From assembly GCF_002111585.1 (NCBI RefSeq), contig NZ_LUTP01000026.1:1-47310 (forward strand): 47,310 nt of DNA. Direction: 5' to 3'. Source of the DNA: Lonsdalea iberica (GTDB taxonomy: Bacteria > Pseudomonadota > Gammaproteobacteria > Enterobacterales > Enterobacteriaceae). Shown in pieces: positions 26,564-35,750 of the stretch (positions are counted from its first letter, which is position 1; each line of letters starts with the position of its first letter). The notes under the pieces were generated by a model. That model did not search any database and had not been told where the DNA came from. It was given only the letters and a program-made list of their open reading frames with translations. Both the position numbers and the translations under genes were made by a program.

Positions 26564-27901
26564 ATGTCTAAGCATTTATCTCTCCCCATATTACATCCCA
26601 CCTCCGTCGCGCTCGGCGTGATGCTGTGCGCCAGTAGCCTGCTTTCGCCCGCCACGGCGGCGGATCACGACCTGCTGCGCGTCGGCGCGGCCAAAGTGGA
26701 TATCACGCCCACCACGCTGAAAGACATGAACCCGATGGGCGGGGATTTCAACGGGGTGCACGATCCCATTTATATGCGTACGTTGCTCATTCATAGCGGC
26801 GGCAATAAGGTCGCGCTGGTTTCCGTCGATGCCATGGAAGTCGGTGACACGACGGCGGTGCGACAGCGGATCGAAAAAGAGTTGCAGATACCATTCGCCA
26901 ACATTCTGATCTTCGCCACGCACGATCACAGCGCGCCGCGGGTAGGCAATGTGTCTCCGGGCGCGATGGCGCACGAGGGCACAGCGACGTCCTTGGCCTG
27001 GAGCGAAATACTCTACACCAAAATGGTCGAGGCGCTTCGCCAGTCTGACCAGCAGGCCAGACCTGCACGCTTCGGCGTGGGGAAAGGGACGGTCAACATC
27101 AACGTCAATCGCGATGAATACACCGCCGACGGCTGGGTTATGGGCGTCAACCCCACTGGGCCGTCGGATAAAGGCCTGTGGGTGATGAAGTTCGACGCGC
27201 TGGACGGTCAGCCAATCGCGCTGCTGACGAATTATGCGGTGCACTCTATGGCGACGTTGGGCATCAAGCAGATTACCGGGGATCTGACCGGGGTCGCCGC
27301 CGACTATGTGGAAAAAACGCTGGGGGGGAATGTGGTGTCCCTGTGGTCGGCAGGAACGGTCGCGGACCAGAACCCAAGGATCTTCCGCACGGGCCTGTCG
27401 GACACCGACGAGGAAGATGCGGCGTTCGCCTGGAATGCCGCCACGACTCAGGGGCTGGCGGCGGGCGAGGCGATTGTGCGTGTCGCCAGCGCGATGAAGC
27501 CCAGCGATATGACGCGGCGGGTAGACATCCGTGCAGAGGAGAAGGTGGTCGGCTGCCCGACGCAGCAAGGCACGGAGACGACCGAGAATATGAATCAAGC
27601 GCAGGTTGACAGTGTGGATCTTCGCCTCGGTTTGGTGATGCTGAACGACACGGCGATTGCCGGCGTCTCGGGCGAAGTGATGACCCGCATCGGTTATCGA
27701 CTCGCGCAAAATTCGCCGCTACGCAAAACCATCCTGACCTCGATCGTCAACGATCGTATCGGCTATATCCCGGACGATGCCTCATACCCCAATCAGGTCT
27801 TTGAAGTGAAGGCGAGCCCGCTGAAGGCAGGCTGTGCGGAAGACGCCATCGTCAATAATTTCACCACGATGATAGGCAACGCGCTGCAACGACAACGATA
27901 A
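26564..27901 (+). CDS. exported neutral-ceramidase-like amidase
   Basis: Secreted protein of 445 residues, paralog of the protein at 21234-22574. The signal peptide ends near ATAA (about residue 33). The neutral/alkaline ceramidase N-terminal domain follows: VGAAKVDITP, ATHDHSAP with His120 and His122, NINVNRDEY, and NYAVHS with His227. The late Glu in SGEVMTRIG and Tyr in GYIPDDASYP are also present, so the four-ligand zinc site of this family appears complete. Family members hydrolyse the amide of ceramide; here the substrate may be another amide or ester. It lacks the C-terminal Ig-like domain of Pseudomonas ceramidase (about 650 residues). GAAAGGA precedes ATG 26564. Confidence 0.82.
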   Translation: MSKHLSLPILHPTSVALGVMLCASSLLSPATAADHDLLRVGAAKVDITPTTLKDMNPMGGDFNGVHDPIYMRTLLIHSGGNKVALVSVDAMEVGDTTAVRQRIEKELQIPFANILIFATHDHSAPRVGNVSPGAMAHEGTATSLAWSEILYTKMVEALRQSDQQARPARFGVGKGTVNINVNRDEYTADGWVMGVNPTGPSDKGLWVMKFDALDGQPIALLTNYAVHSMATLGIKQITGDLTGVAADYVEKTLGGNVVSLWSAGTVADQNPRIFRTGLSDTDEEDAAFAWNAATTQGLAAGEAIVRVASAMKPSDMTRRVDIRAEEKVVGCPTQQGTETTENMNQAQVDSVDLRLGLVMLNDTAIAGVSGEVMTRIGYRLAQNSPLRKTILTSIVNDRIGYIPDDASYPNQVFEVKASPLKAGCAEDAIVNNFTTMIGNALQRQR

Positions 27902-27912
27902 GCGCGTGCCGT

Positions 27913-27939
27913 GTGGCGCGGACGGCGAGTTTGCGCCAC
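27913..27939 (+). terminator. possible hairpin terminator after the ceramidase-like gene
   Basis: GTGGCGC pairs with GCGCCAC around a 13-base loop, 11 bases past the stop. No T run follows, so termination is uncertain. Confidence 0.35.
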
Positions 27940-28140
27940 GTTCTGCCCGAACGGCCAGGGGGGAGAGACGGCAGTGACGGCGACGCGACCCCCGCGGGGC
28001 CTGGTTGGCCAGTCGTGCGGCGAAACTGGTCAGTTTTGGTCTTTCTGCCTAGTCTCATCTAAAATTTATACCGCGGTGAGACATTGTCACCGTCGCGTGA
28101 CCCGTCGGCTCGCCATCCTCACCACAAGGACCCAAGTTCC

Positions 28141-29163
28141 GTGAAAAAAATAGGATTTTTGTCGTTTGGCCACTGGACGCCCTCGTCACAGTCGGCCACG
28201 CGTTCAGCGGCGGATACGCTGATGCAATCCATTGATTTGGCCGTCGCTGCGGAAGATCTGGGGGCGGACGGCGCCTATTTTCGGGTGCACCATTTCGCAC
28301 GTCAGCTCAGTTCGCCTTTCCCGCTGCTGGCGGCGGTGGGAGCGAAAACCCGCCGTATCGAGATCGGCACCGGGGTCATCGACATGCGCTATGAAAATCC
28401 GCTGTATATGGCCGAGAGCGCCGGCGCGGCCGATTTGATCTCGGGCGGGCGCCTTCAGCTCGGCATCAGCCGGGGTTCCCCCGAGCAGGTGATCGACGGT
28501 TGGGGCTATTTCGGCTACCAGCCTGCGGAGGGCGAGATTGACTCGGACATGGCGCGTCGCCACACCGAGGTCCTGCTCGAAGCGCTGCGTGGCGAAGGTT
28601 TTGCCGAACCGCATCCGCAGCCGATGTTTCCCAATCCGCCGGGGCTACTGCGCCTCGAACCTTTCTCAGCAGGATTGCGCGAACGCATTTGGTGGGGGGC
28701 GGGCTCGAACGCCACGGCGGAGTGGGCGGCCAAACTTGGCCTGAATCTGCAAAGTTCCACGCTAAAGGACGACGAGACCGGTGAGCCGTTCCACATCCAG
28801 CAGGCGAAACAGATCCGCGCCTACCGCGACGCATGGAAAGCGGCTGGACACTTGCGCGAACCTCGCGTGTCGGTGAGCAGGAGCATTTTCGCGCTGGTAG
28901 ACGATCGGGATCGCGCTTACTTCGGCGGCGAGGGACAGGATGCCGATCAGGTGGGGTTCCTCGATGACAACACGCGGGCGATTTTCGGCCGCAGCTATGC
29001 CGCCGAGCCAGACCAGCTCATCAAGCAGCTTGCGCAGGATGAGGCGATTGCCGAAGCGGACACGCTGCTGTTAACCGTGCCCAACCAGCTGGGCGTTGAC
29101 TACAATGCGCATGTGATCGAATCGATACTGACGCAGGTTGCGCCGGGGTTGGGCTGGCGCTAA
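28141..29163 (+). CDS. luciferase-like FMN-dependent monooxygenase
   Basis: Bacterial-luciferase-family (LLM class) flavin-dependent oxidoreductase, 340 residues, a cytoplasmic TIM barrel. Typical pieces are AAEDLGADGAYFRVHHF, RIEIGTGVIDMRYENP, GGRLQLGISRGSPEQ and a C-terminal QLGVDYNAHVIE. The start is GTG 28141, with AAGGA 10 bases upstream; the reading frame is open further upstream but without a ribosome site. The substrate is unknown. Its closeness to an SfnB-type gene allows a sulfonate or sulfone role, but the key features of SsuD or SfnG were not recognised. Confidence 0.85.
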   Translation: MKKIGFLSFGHWTPSSQSATRSAADTLMQSIDLAVAAEDLGADGAYFRVHHFARQLSSPFPLLAAVGAKTRRIEIGTGVIDMRYENPLYMAESAGAADLISGGRLQLGISRGSPEQVIDGWGYFGYQPAEGEIDSDMARRHTEVLLEALRGEGFAEPHPQPMFPNPPGLLRLEPFSAGLRERIWWGAGSNATAEWAAKLGLNLQSSTLKDDETGEPFHIQQAKQIRAYRDAWKAAGHLREPRVSVSRSIFALVDDRDRAYFGGEGQDADQVGFLDDNTRAIFGRSYAAEPDQLIKQLAQDEAIAEADTLLLTVPNQLGVDYNAHVIESILTQVAPGLGWR

Positions 29164-29494
29164 CGTCGCCGCTGAAGCGGGATTCGGCACGCGTTTCCCG
29201 GCGTAGCGTTCACGCTTTCCGTCCGCGGTGAAACGCCCCTGTCGCATCTACGAACACAGGCGTTTCCCGGCGGTTTGGCATTTTCCGCTGTCTTCTACCT
29301 CGTTCCCGAAAGCGTTGAGTGTAAAAATTTCGTAACGACATCAGGGGATTGCAACGAATGATGTCGACAACGGTCTAGGATAAATAGAGTGTCGACGGCA
29401 TTTGTCCCCCGGCCTGGCCCCGTGCGGTTGGCAAGGTGGGAGAACAGTGCCGTAGCGATATATGACCAACGACTTTGCAATGAAAGGATAAACC
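29164..29494. other. intergenic region with a long hairpin
   Basis: 331 bases between the monooxygenase and the esterase. It holds an 11-bp inverted repeat with one bulge at 29230-29276 (GAAACGCCCCTGT with ACAGGCGTTTC) and a 13-base direct repeat GCGTTTCCCGGCG. No T run follows, so termination is only possible. GAAAGGA lies before the esterase start. No gene seen. Confidence 0.45.
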
Positions 29495-30850
29495 ATGCCC
29501 ACACGTCGTGATTTTCTGGTGATGAGCCTGCTTTCCGGAGCCATGATCGCCATCAATTCCTCCGCGTTGGCCCAACAGGGCATACGCGCTAAAGTCAAAG
29601 GCGCCAGCGCGATTACGCGGGTCTTTGGCGATGGTCTTCGACTGACCGCCGTCGCCGTGGAGTATGACGAAGCCGTTAGCGGCGAGTCTCTGAGCAAGGC
29701 TGATTTCCGCGTGGAAGGCCGGACGGTCACCGGGGTGTTCGCCAGTGCGTCCGCCAACCCCGACGATAAAGCGGCCGAAGGTCATTTCGTCATTGTGACA
29801 CTCTCGCCGGATGACGCGAATGCGCCGCTGGTAGAGAAAATGGACGCCAAGGACGCCAAAAAGGGGGCTCATCCGCCGTCGTCCGGCGGCAAGGGCGGCC
29901 CCGGCAAAGCAGGGGATATTCCGGCATACGACACGACGTATGCGCTCCCCGTCGCCAATGTGTCTCAGACTGGCGACATCAAGAGTGTGCAAGGTGACCG
30001 TATTGCCGCCATGCCTGCACCGCTGACGACGACCAAGGTTGAAAATCTTGTCGTCGATGACTTCCAGTCGCTGACGTTTAACGATGCGAAAACGGGTAAA
30101 ACACTGCGCTACAACCTGTTTGTGCCCAAGTACTATGATCCGAAACAGACGTATCCGCTGGTCTTGTTCATGCACGATGCCGGGGCCACCAGTGACGTGA
30201 CCCGCACCACGCTCTATCAGGGGTTAGGCGCGATTGCGTGGGCCAGCCCGGCCGATCAGGCTCAACGTCCGGCGTTTGTGCTGGCCCCGCAATACGCAGA
30301 AATCATCGCGGATGACGACGCGAAAACTTCTGATGCGCTGGATGCCACCCTCAATCTCATCACGTCGCTGTCGGAGCAGTACAATATTGATCGCGACCGA
30401 TGCTACGCGACCGGGCAGTCCGGCGGCTGCATGATGTCGATAGCGATGAACATCAAATACCCGACCTTTTTCGCCGCTTCGTTTCTCGTGGCGGGGCAAT
30501 GGGACCCGGCGCTGGTCAAACCGCTTGCCCGGCAAAAACTGTGGATTCTGGTGTCGCAGGATGACGACAAGGCTTTTCCGGGACAGAACGCGATCACCGA
30601 GGTATTGAAAAAAGAGGGCGCGAAGATAGCGACCGCCGTCTGGGACGGTAGGTGGTCGGCCGACCAGTTCCGCAAGGCCAGCCAGACTATCGAGTCTGAG
30701 GGGTGCCCCATCAACTATGTGTCGTTTGCCAAAGGCACGGTCATCCCCCCCAACCAGTCGGGCGCCGGGGCGAGCGGCCATCGTAATACCTGGCGCATCG
30801 CCTACACCATTGAACCCATTCGGGAGTGGCTGTTCCGCCAGCATCGCTAA
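29495..30850 (+). CDS. exported PHB-depolymerase-like esterase with N-terminal Ig-like domain
   Basis: Secreted alpha/beta hydrolase of 451 residues. The leader MPTRRDFLVMSLLSG has a twin-arginine motif (TRRDFL) and ends near LALA/ALAQ, so Tat export is likely. An N-terminal beta-rich domain (about 30-180, with a Lys/Pro/Gly linker near 130-150) resembles the Ig-like domain of EstA-type esterases. The catalytic domain has VLFMHDAG, the nucleophile Ser309 in GQSGGC, an Asp-rich QDDDKAF segment, and His429 in ASGHRNTW as the likely triad. PHB depolymerases, feruloyl and acetylxylan esterases share this fold, so the ester is not defined. AAAGGA lies 8 bases before ATG. Confidence 0.85.
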   Translation: MPTRRDFLVMSLLSGAMIAINSSALAQQGIRAKVKGASAITRVFGDGLRLTAVAVEYDEAVSGESLSKADFRVEGRTVTGVFASASANPDDKAAEGHFVIVTLSPDDANAPLVEKMDAKDAKKGAHPPSSGGKGGPGKAGDIPAYDTTYALPVANVSQTGDIKSVQGDRIAAMPAPLTTTKVENLVVDDFQSLTFNDAKTGKTLRYNLFVPKYYDPKQTYPLVLFMHDAGATSDVTRTTLYQGLGAIAWASPADQAQRPAFVLAPQYAEIIADDDAKTSDALDATLNLITSLSEQYNIDRDRCYATGQSGGCMMSIAMNIKYPTFFAASFLVAGQWDPALVKPLARQKLWILVSQDDDKAFPGQNAITEVLKKEGAKIATAVWDGRWSADQFRKASQTIESEGCPINYVSFAKGTVIPPNQSGAGASGHRNTWRIAYTIEPIREWLFRQHR

Positions 30851-31254
30851 GGCGTACACGCCTGGCGGGCGCGAGTCGATATGATGCAGTAACAGTGTAT
30901 CGGCGGCGGCGAGTTCGTCTTGGCGAGAGAAGCCGCTCACGCTCTCCATCCTGCTGAATACGGGGATGTCCGAGGATGGACATCCCCCGATCCCGCGGCC
31001 AGCCCGGCCGTGACAGACTCTCTGATGAGCCGAAAAGCGTCGTCCAGACAGAGATTGCCTGATAAATGATTGGCGTGATGAATAGTTAATCGGGCAAAAG
31101 ATCCACAAATCAACCATGCTTGATCTGCGGCCAGCCCGAGGTTGCCCGCATGTTGACATCCTAAAGCGTCGGCTTCCGTCGTACCGCCTGCGGGCGCGGC
31201 CCCCATGACGGCGAGCGAGTCCGCCCACTCCATTCACAGAAAGCGAGGTTCGAT
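30851..31254. other. intergenic region with an unrecognised minus-strand open frame
   Basis: 404 bases between the esterase and the OYE gene. On the minus strand 30937-31233 encodes 98 residues with a protein-like composition (for example LAADQAWLICGSFARL and DDAFRLIRESV). I do not recognise it and see no good ribosome site. It may be a remnant of a lost gene or chance. GAAAGCGAGG precedes the OYE start at 31255. Confidence 0.3.
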
Positions 31255-32370
31255 ATGTCGGTATTGTTCACTCCATTCACACTGAAGGACGTTACCCTGC
31301 GTAACCGCATCGCGGTGCCGCCGATGTGCCAGTACAGCGCCACTGAGGGACTTACTAACGACTGGCATCAGGTCCACTATGCGGGACTGGCGCGGGGCGG
31401 GGCCGGTCTGGTGATCGTCGAGGCGACGGCGGTGTCGCCTGAAGGTCGCATCACGCCGCACTGTCTTGGGCTGTGGAATGATGCGCAGACGGAAGGGCTG
31501 GCACGCATCGCGGCGTCGATCAAAGCGACGGGCGCGGTTCCCGGCATCCAGATCGCACATGCAGGGCGGAAGGCCAGCGCCAACCGTCCGTGGGACGGCG
31601 ATGACCATCTTCCCAAGGACGATCCCCGCGCCTGGGAGACGATCGCGCCTTCGCCTATTGCCTATGGGGAGAATCTGCCGCGGGTTCCGCGTGAGATGAC
31701 ATTCGAGGATATTGATCGGGTGACGGGGGAATTCGCCGCCGCTGCGCGCCGCGCTCGCGATGCCGGTTTCGAATGGCTGGAGCTGCATTTCGCTCACGGC
31801 TATCTGGCGCAAAGTTTCTTTTCTCCCCACAGTAATCACCGCGACGATCGGTATGGCGGAAATCTGGAAAACCGTAGCCGGTTCCTGCAGGAAACGCTGG
31901 CGGCGGTTCGCGATGTCTGGCCTGAACATCTGCCGCTGACCGCGCGTTTCGGCGTGATCGAATACGACGGCAACGATGAACGCACGCTGGCGGAGTCCAT
32001 CGAAGGGGTTCGGCGGATGCGGGCCGGAGGGTTGGATCTGCTGAACGTCAGCATCAACTTCGTCATTCCCGATACGCAAATCCCGTGGGGAACGCCGGCT
32101 CTGTTGGCGCCGCTAGCCGAGCAGGTGAGCCGCGGCGCCGGGGTGCACGTCGCGGTCGGCTGGGGAGTCGATGAGCCTATGCTGGCAGAGCGCGTCGTGG
32201 CGGAGAAACAGGTGGATTTAGTGATGATCGGCAGGGCGATGCTGGCGAATCCGCACTATCCCTATGTGCTGGCGCAGTCGCTGAAAATCGACCGTCCAGA
32301 TTGGGTACTGCCCGCGCCCTATGCGCACTGGCTGGAGACCTATCACGGCGCGGGCAAATTGTCGTCATAG
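31255..32370 (+). CDS. old-yellow-enzyme NADH:flavin oxidoreductase, XenA/YqjM class
   Basis: FMN-dependent ene-reductase of 371 residues of the thermophilic-like OYE class (XenA, YqjM). Diagnostic parts: PPMCQYSA with the class cysteine near residue 25, IQIAHAGRKAS, the substrate pair His-x-x-His in ELHFAHGYL, SPHSNHRDDRYGG, and a C-terminal VGWGVDEP then MIGRAML phosphate-binding region. It would reduce activated C=C bonds of enones, quinones or nitro compounds with NAD(P)H in the cytoplasm. It is monocistronic but in the same direction as the next reductase. The window has a second, different-class OYE at 42807. Confidence 0.93.
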   Translation: MSVLFTPFTLKDVTLRNRIAVPPMCQYSATEGLTNDWHQVHYAGLARGGAGLVIVEATAVSPEGRITPHCLGLWNDAQTEGLARIAASIKATGAVPGIQIAHAGRKASANRPWDGDDHLPKDDPRAWETIAPSPIAYGENLPRVPREMTFEDIDRVTGEFAAAARRARDAGFEWLELHFAHGYLAQSFFSPHSNHRDDRYGGNLENRSRFLQETLAAVRDVWPEHLPLTARFGVIEYDGNDERTLAESIEGVRRMRAGGLDLLNVSINFVIPDTQIPWGTPALLAPLAEQVSRGAGVHVAVGWGVDEPMLAERVVAEKQVDLVMIGRAMLANPHYPYVLAQSLKIDRPDWVLPAPYAHWLETYHGAGKLSS

Positions 32371-32569
32371 CGTTTGCGGCCGGGCTCGCTTAACGCCGGA
32401 GCGCCACCGTTCTGAGATCAGGCGTTAACAAAGTCACCGGCTCTGTCGCTCAGAGGCGAGCACGGCCCGTGTCTCTTCGGCTCAGCGCACTAAGAACGTG
32501 TCCGAACGCCGTTCGGCCGTCAACCGTCTTGTCAGTCAACGTCACTAACCTCATCAACAGGGAGCCATC

Positions 32570-33598
32570 ATGACAACAACCTATCGCCGTATCGTGCTGC
32601 AACGTCGTCCCGACGGCGCGCCGGCACTCGACAATTTCCGGCTGGAACACGCGCCGATCCCACAGCCAGCCGACGGACAGGTGCTGCTGAAAAACCACTT
32701 TCTTTCGCTTGACCCTTATATGCGTGGACGGATGAGCGATACGCCGTCTTATGCCCCGCCGGTGGCGCTGGATGCGGTGATGGTCGGCGCGACCGTCAGC
32801 CGGGTGGCGGCTTCGCGTCATCCGGCCTTTAACGAGGGCGATCTCGTGGTAGGGATGGGCGGCTGGCAGACCTATACGCTGTCGGACGGCAGCGACATTA
32901 GTCTCATCGATTCCCGTATCCAGAGTCCATCGCTGGCCTTGAGTGTGCTGGGGATGACCGGATTTACCGCTTATCACGGTCTGCTGAAGATCGGCGAACC
33001 CAAGGCGGGTGAGACCGTGGTCGTCGCTGCCGCGACAGGGGCGGTCGGTTCCGTCGTCGGGCAGATAGCCCGGTTGAAAGGCGCGCGGGCGGTTGGCGTT
33101 GCCGGCGGGGAGGACAAGTGTCGTTACGCCGTAGAGTCGCTAGGCTTTGATGTCTGTTTGGATCACCACGCCGCCGATTTTTGCGACCGGCTGGCGGCGG
33201 CGACGCCGGAAGGGATCGACGTCTATTACGAAAATGTCGGCGGCAAGGTGTTTGACGCTGTAATGCCCCGTCTTAACGTCGGCGCGCGCGTGCCGGTTTG
33301 CGGTTTGATTTCACACTACAACGGCATGGCTCCTTCGACCGGGGGAGACCGGTTGCCGCAGCTGATCATGAATGTGCTGACCCGGCGCTGGCGAATTCAG
33401 GGTTTCATCATCGCGGATCACTATGCCGACGGCTGGACGGCCTTCCTGGATGAGATGACGGGCTGGGTGAACGCGGGGCAGGTGAAAATCCGCGAAGAGG
33501 TTGTCGATGGACTGGAACAGGCGCCGCAGGCCTTTCTCAATCTGCTGGCGGGCAAAAACTTCGGCAAAGTGGTGGTCCGCCTTGCCGATCCGGCATGA
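32570..33598 (+). CDS. curA: NADP-dependent CurA-type medium-chain reductase
   Basis: Zinc-independent medium-chain reductase of 342 residues, similar to E. coli CurA (YncB) and plant/leukotriene double-bond reductases. Marks are LKNHFLSLDPYMRGRM, the NADPH fold AATGAVGSVVGQIAR, and ENVGGKVFDAVMPRLN followed by PVCGLISHYN. It reduces alpha,beta-unsaturated ketones such as curcumin in the cytoplasm. AGGGAGC lies 5 bases before ATG 32570. With the OYE just upstream, two enone reductases by different mechanisms stand together. Confidence 0.9.
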   Translation: MTTTYRRIVLQRRPDGAPALDNFRLEHAPIPQPADGQVLLKNHFLSLDPYMRGRMSDTPSYAPPVALDAVMVGATVSRVAASRHPAFNEGDLVVGMGGWQTYTLSDGSDISLIDSRIQSPSLALSVLGMTGFTAYHGLLKIGEPKAGETVVVAAATGAVGSVVGQIARLKGARAVGVAGGEDKCRYAVESLGFDVCLDHHAADFCDRLAAATPEGIDVYYENVGGKVFDAVMPRLNVGARVPVCGLISHYNGMAPSTGGDRLPQLIMNVLTRRWRIQGFIIADHYADGWTAFLDEMTGWVNAGQVKIREEVVDGLEQAPQAFLNLLAGKNFGKVVVRLADPA

Positions 33599-33899
33599 TC
33601 GACGGCGAAGGGTCGCGACGCGGATCGGTTTGAAGACGATAAAGCGATGGGCGCTGAGCGGTCTGCGATCGTCAGACTGATACGTGAAGAAAGGTCCGGG
33701 CGATGAGCGCCTCTTAGTCAACTGAAAAGGTTGTGAAAATCCGCATTCGCGTCAAGACGCAAACGTCTATCATTTCTTAGTGGATGACGCGCGCCGAGAG
33801 GCTGTGTCGGATGGCGCAACATAGGCGTCCCTCCGCGCGGTTACGGACACGATAGCGAGCCGGGCTGCGGCACGAGGCCCGAACGACAGGAACAGAACC
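33599..33899. other. intergenic region before the tannase-family gene
   Basis: 301 bases with no gene seen. An AT-richer part near 33725-33785 (gaaaaggttgtgaaaatccg) is the likeliest promoter area. AGGA lies 8 bases before ATG 33900. Confidence 0.4.
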
Positions 33900-35678
33900 A
33901 TGAGGACTGAGATGAAATATCTAATCGGGCTTTGGCCACTGCTGGGCACCTGCCTTTTTGTCGCTATGACGGCGTCGAATGCGTCTGCCGCCGAGCTACC
34001 GGCCGTCCAACCGGTCGTCTCCTGCGAGCAACTGGGAGCGATGGCGTTTTCCAATGCAGTCGGAGAAAAGGTCACCCTTCATTCGGCCACCCTGAAGAAA
34101 ACCGAAAAGGGAAACTTCTGCCAAATTTCAGCGACGATTGCGCCGTCCATCGGCGTTGAGATCGCCCTGCCGGCCGAAAAGTGGACTCAGCGTTTTCTGC
34201 AGGTTGGCTGCGGCGGTCTTTGCGGCAACATCAACCTGAGTCTGTCCAACGCCAACGGCTGCGTGCCCGCCATGAACGGGGAGTTTGCGGTCGCCGCGAC
34301 CGATATGGGTCATCAGGGCAGCATGATGGACGCCTCGTGGGCGGAAGATCCGCAAAAACGTATCGACTTCGCCTACCGCGCCAACCACCTGACGGCGGTG
34401 CTCACCAAAGCGCTGATAGCCGCCTACTACGGCCAGCCGCAGCGTTATGCCTACTTCATGGGATGTTCCGACGGCGGGCGCGAAGCGCTGATGGAAGCGC
34501 AGCGCTACCCGGAGGACTTCAACGGCATTTCGGCGGGCGCGCCGGCCGCTTTCTTCCAGTTCCAAAACTCGTTCTTCCACGGCTGGAATAGCGTGGCCAA
34601 TCAGCGCAAGGACGGCACGGCGATCCTGCTTCAGGATCGTTTGGCCATTTTGCATAAGGCGGTGCTGAAACACTGCCCGACGCTGTCCCGCGTCAACGAC
34701 GGCTTGCTGCAAAATCCGTATGCCTGCTCGTTTTCAGCCAACTGGGTCAAGCGTTGTGCCGACAAGCAGAGCGACAAGTCGGACTGTTTAACGCAGGAAG
34801 AGATCGACGTCGCCCGAAAACTGTATGCGGGAGCAGGCGATGTCTCAGGTAACCGTTTCGTGCTCGGCGGTCTGCCGCTGGGATCCGAAATGCGCTGGCC
34901 CGCGCCAGCCAAAGCGACGGAGCGCTCCATGTCGGAATCGATGGTGCTGCCCGCTCTACAGTCGGTGCTGTTGCCCGGCGGGAAACAGCCCATTTCCAAG
35001 ATGAGTGATTTCCCGCTGAATCGGCGAAATTTCGATGCGGTAGCGCAGCTGGCGCCGCTGTATAACGCGGCCAACACCAATTTGCGGCCTTTCATGCGAC
35101 ACGGCGGAAAACTGATTATGTGGCATGGTCTGGCGGATGATTCGGTGAGCCCGGCGTTCTCTCTGGCCTACTATCGTGGCGTCAACGCCACGCTCGGCAA
35201 AGCCTCGGTCGATAAGTTTATGCGTCTGTTCCTGCTGCCCGGCGTGGGCCATTGCGGGAATGGCGAAGGCTATGATCAGATGGACCTGCTGACGCCGTTG
35301 ATGGCCTGGACGGAAGAGGGCGCCGCGCCAAAATGGATTGTGACCGGTAAAGCCGCTGACACGAAAAGCCAGATGCCCCCGGCGGCCGCGTCGGCGAAAG
35401 GGGTGTCCTCGGCCGAAGTGCAGTTCCACGGCGTGCAGAAGAAAAGCTCGCCGATAGCGCCGCCCGCCGTTGAGCTTAAGGCGACCCGACCGGTCTACCC
35501 GTATCCCTACATCGCGCGTTACACGGGGCAGGGCGATCCTAACGACGCCAGCCATTATCGGCCGGTGTTGTCAGAGGCGTTTTTCCGCGTGGCATTCGTG
35601 AATCCGGCCCGTACCTATATCGGTCCCGATAATCAGAAAACGTATGGCGTGAAAGACGGCAAGCTGGTCGAGAAATAA
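33900..35678 (+). CDS. exported tannase/feruloyl esterase family protein
   Basis: Secreted serine esterase of 592 residues. A signal peptide (hydrophobic GLWPLLGTCLFVAM, cleavage near NASA/AE, residue 30) is followed by the tannase fold. The triad and its bridging disulfide are visible: Cys189-Ser190 in GCSDGG, Asp in HGLADDSVSP (413/414), and His451-Cys452 in GVGHCGNG, the CS-D-HC motif of this family. Members release gallic or ferulic acid or split terephthalate half-esters. A plant phenolic ester is the likeliest substrate, by inference. ATG 33900 (AGGA 8 bases upstream) and ATG 33912 both fit. A hairpin terminator follows. Confidence 0.88.
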   Translation: MRTEMKYLIGLWPLLGTCLFVAMTASNASAAELPAVQPVVSCEQLGAMAFSNAVGEKVTLHSATLKKTEKGNFCQISATIAPSIGVEIALPAEKWTQRFLQVGCGGLCGNINLSLSNANGCVPAMNGEFAVAATDMGHQGSMMDASWAEDPQKRIDFAYRANHLTAVLTKALIAAYYGQPQRYAYFMGCSDGGREALMEAQRYPEDFNGISAGAPAAFFQFQNSFFHGWNSVANQRKDGTAILLQDRLAILHKAVLKHCPTLSRVNDGLLQNPYACSFSANWVKRCADKQSDKSDCLTQEEIDVARKLYAGAGDVSGNRFVLGGLPLGSEMRWPAPAKATERSMSESMVLPALQSVLLPGGKQPISKMSDFPLNRRNFDAVAQLAPLYNAANTNLRPFMRHGGKLIMWHGLADDSVSPAFSLAYYRGVNATLGKASVDKFMRLFLLPGVGHCGNGEGYDQMDLLTPLMAWTEEGAAPKWIVTGKAADTKSQMPPAAASAKGVSSAEVQFHGVQKKSSPIAPPAVELKATRPVYPYPYIARYTGQGDPNDASHYRPVLSEAFFRVAFVNPARTYIGPDNQKTYGVKDGKLVEK

Positions 35679-35710
35679 CCCAGCGCCGCTTAAACGTGTC
35701 ATGACGTCTT

Positions 35711-35750
35711 CCGGCGGCCGCCTTGTGTGGCCGCCGGCTTATTATTGTTC
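35711..35750 (+). terminator. hairpin terminator after the tannase-family gene
   Basis: CCGGCGGCC pairs with GGCCGCCGG (9 bp, 9-base loop), followed by CTTATTATTGTTCT. The T content is modest but the stem is strong. Confidence 0.7.

Noticed and set aside
26591-27709. 372-codon frame antisense to the ceramidase-like gene
   Set aside because: The sense frame has a signal peptide and family motifs; the antisense one has none.
28141-29163. Calling the luciferase-like enzyme SfnG or SsuD because of the nearby SfnB gene
   Set aside because: Only superfamily features are visible and the two genes are separated by an unrelated gene in the other direction.
30224-31237. 337-codon minus-strand frame overlapping the esterase gene and the gap
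   Set aside because: Most of it is antisense to the esterase, and composition is Arg/Gly-rich without motifs.
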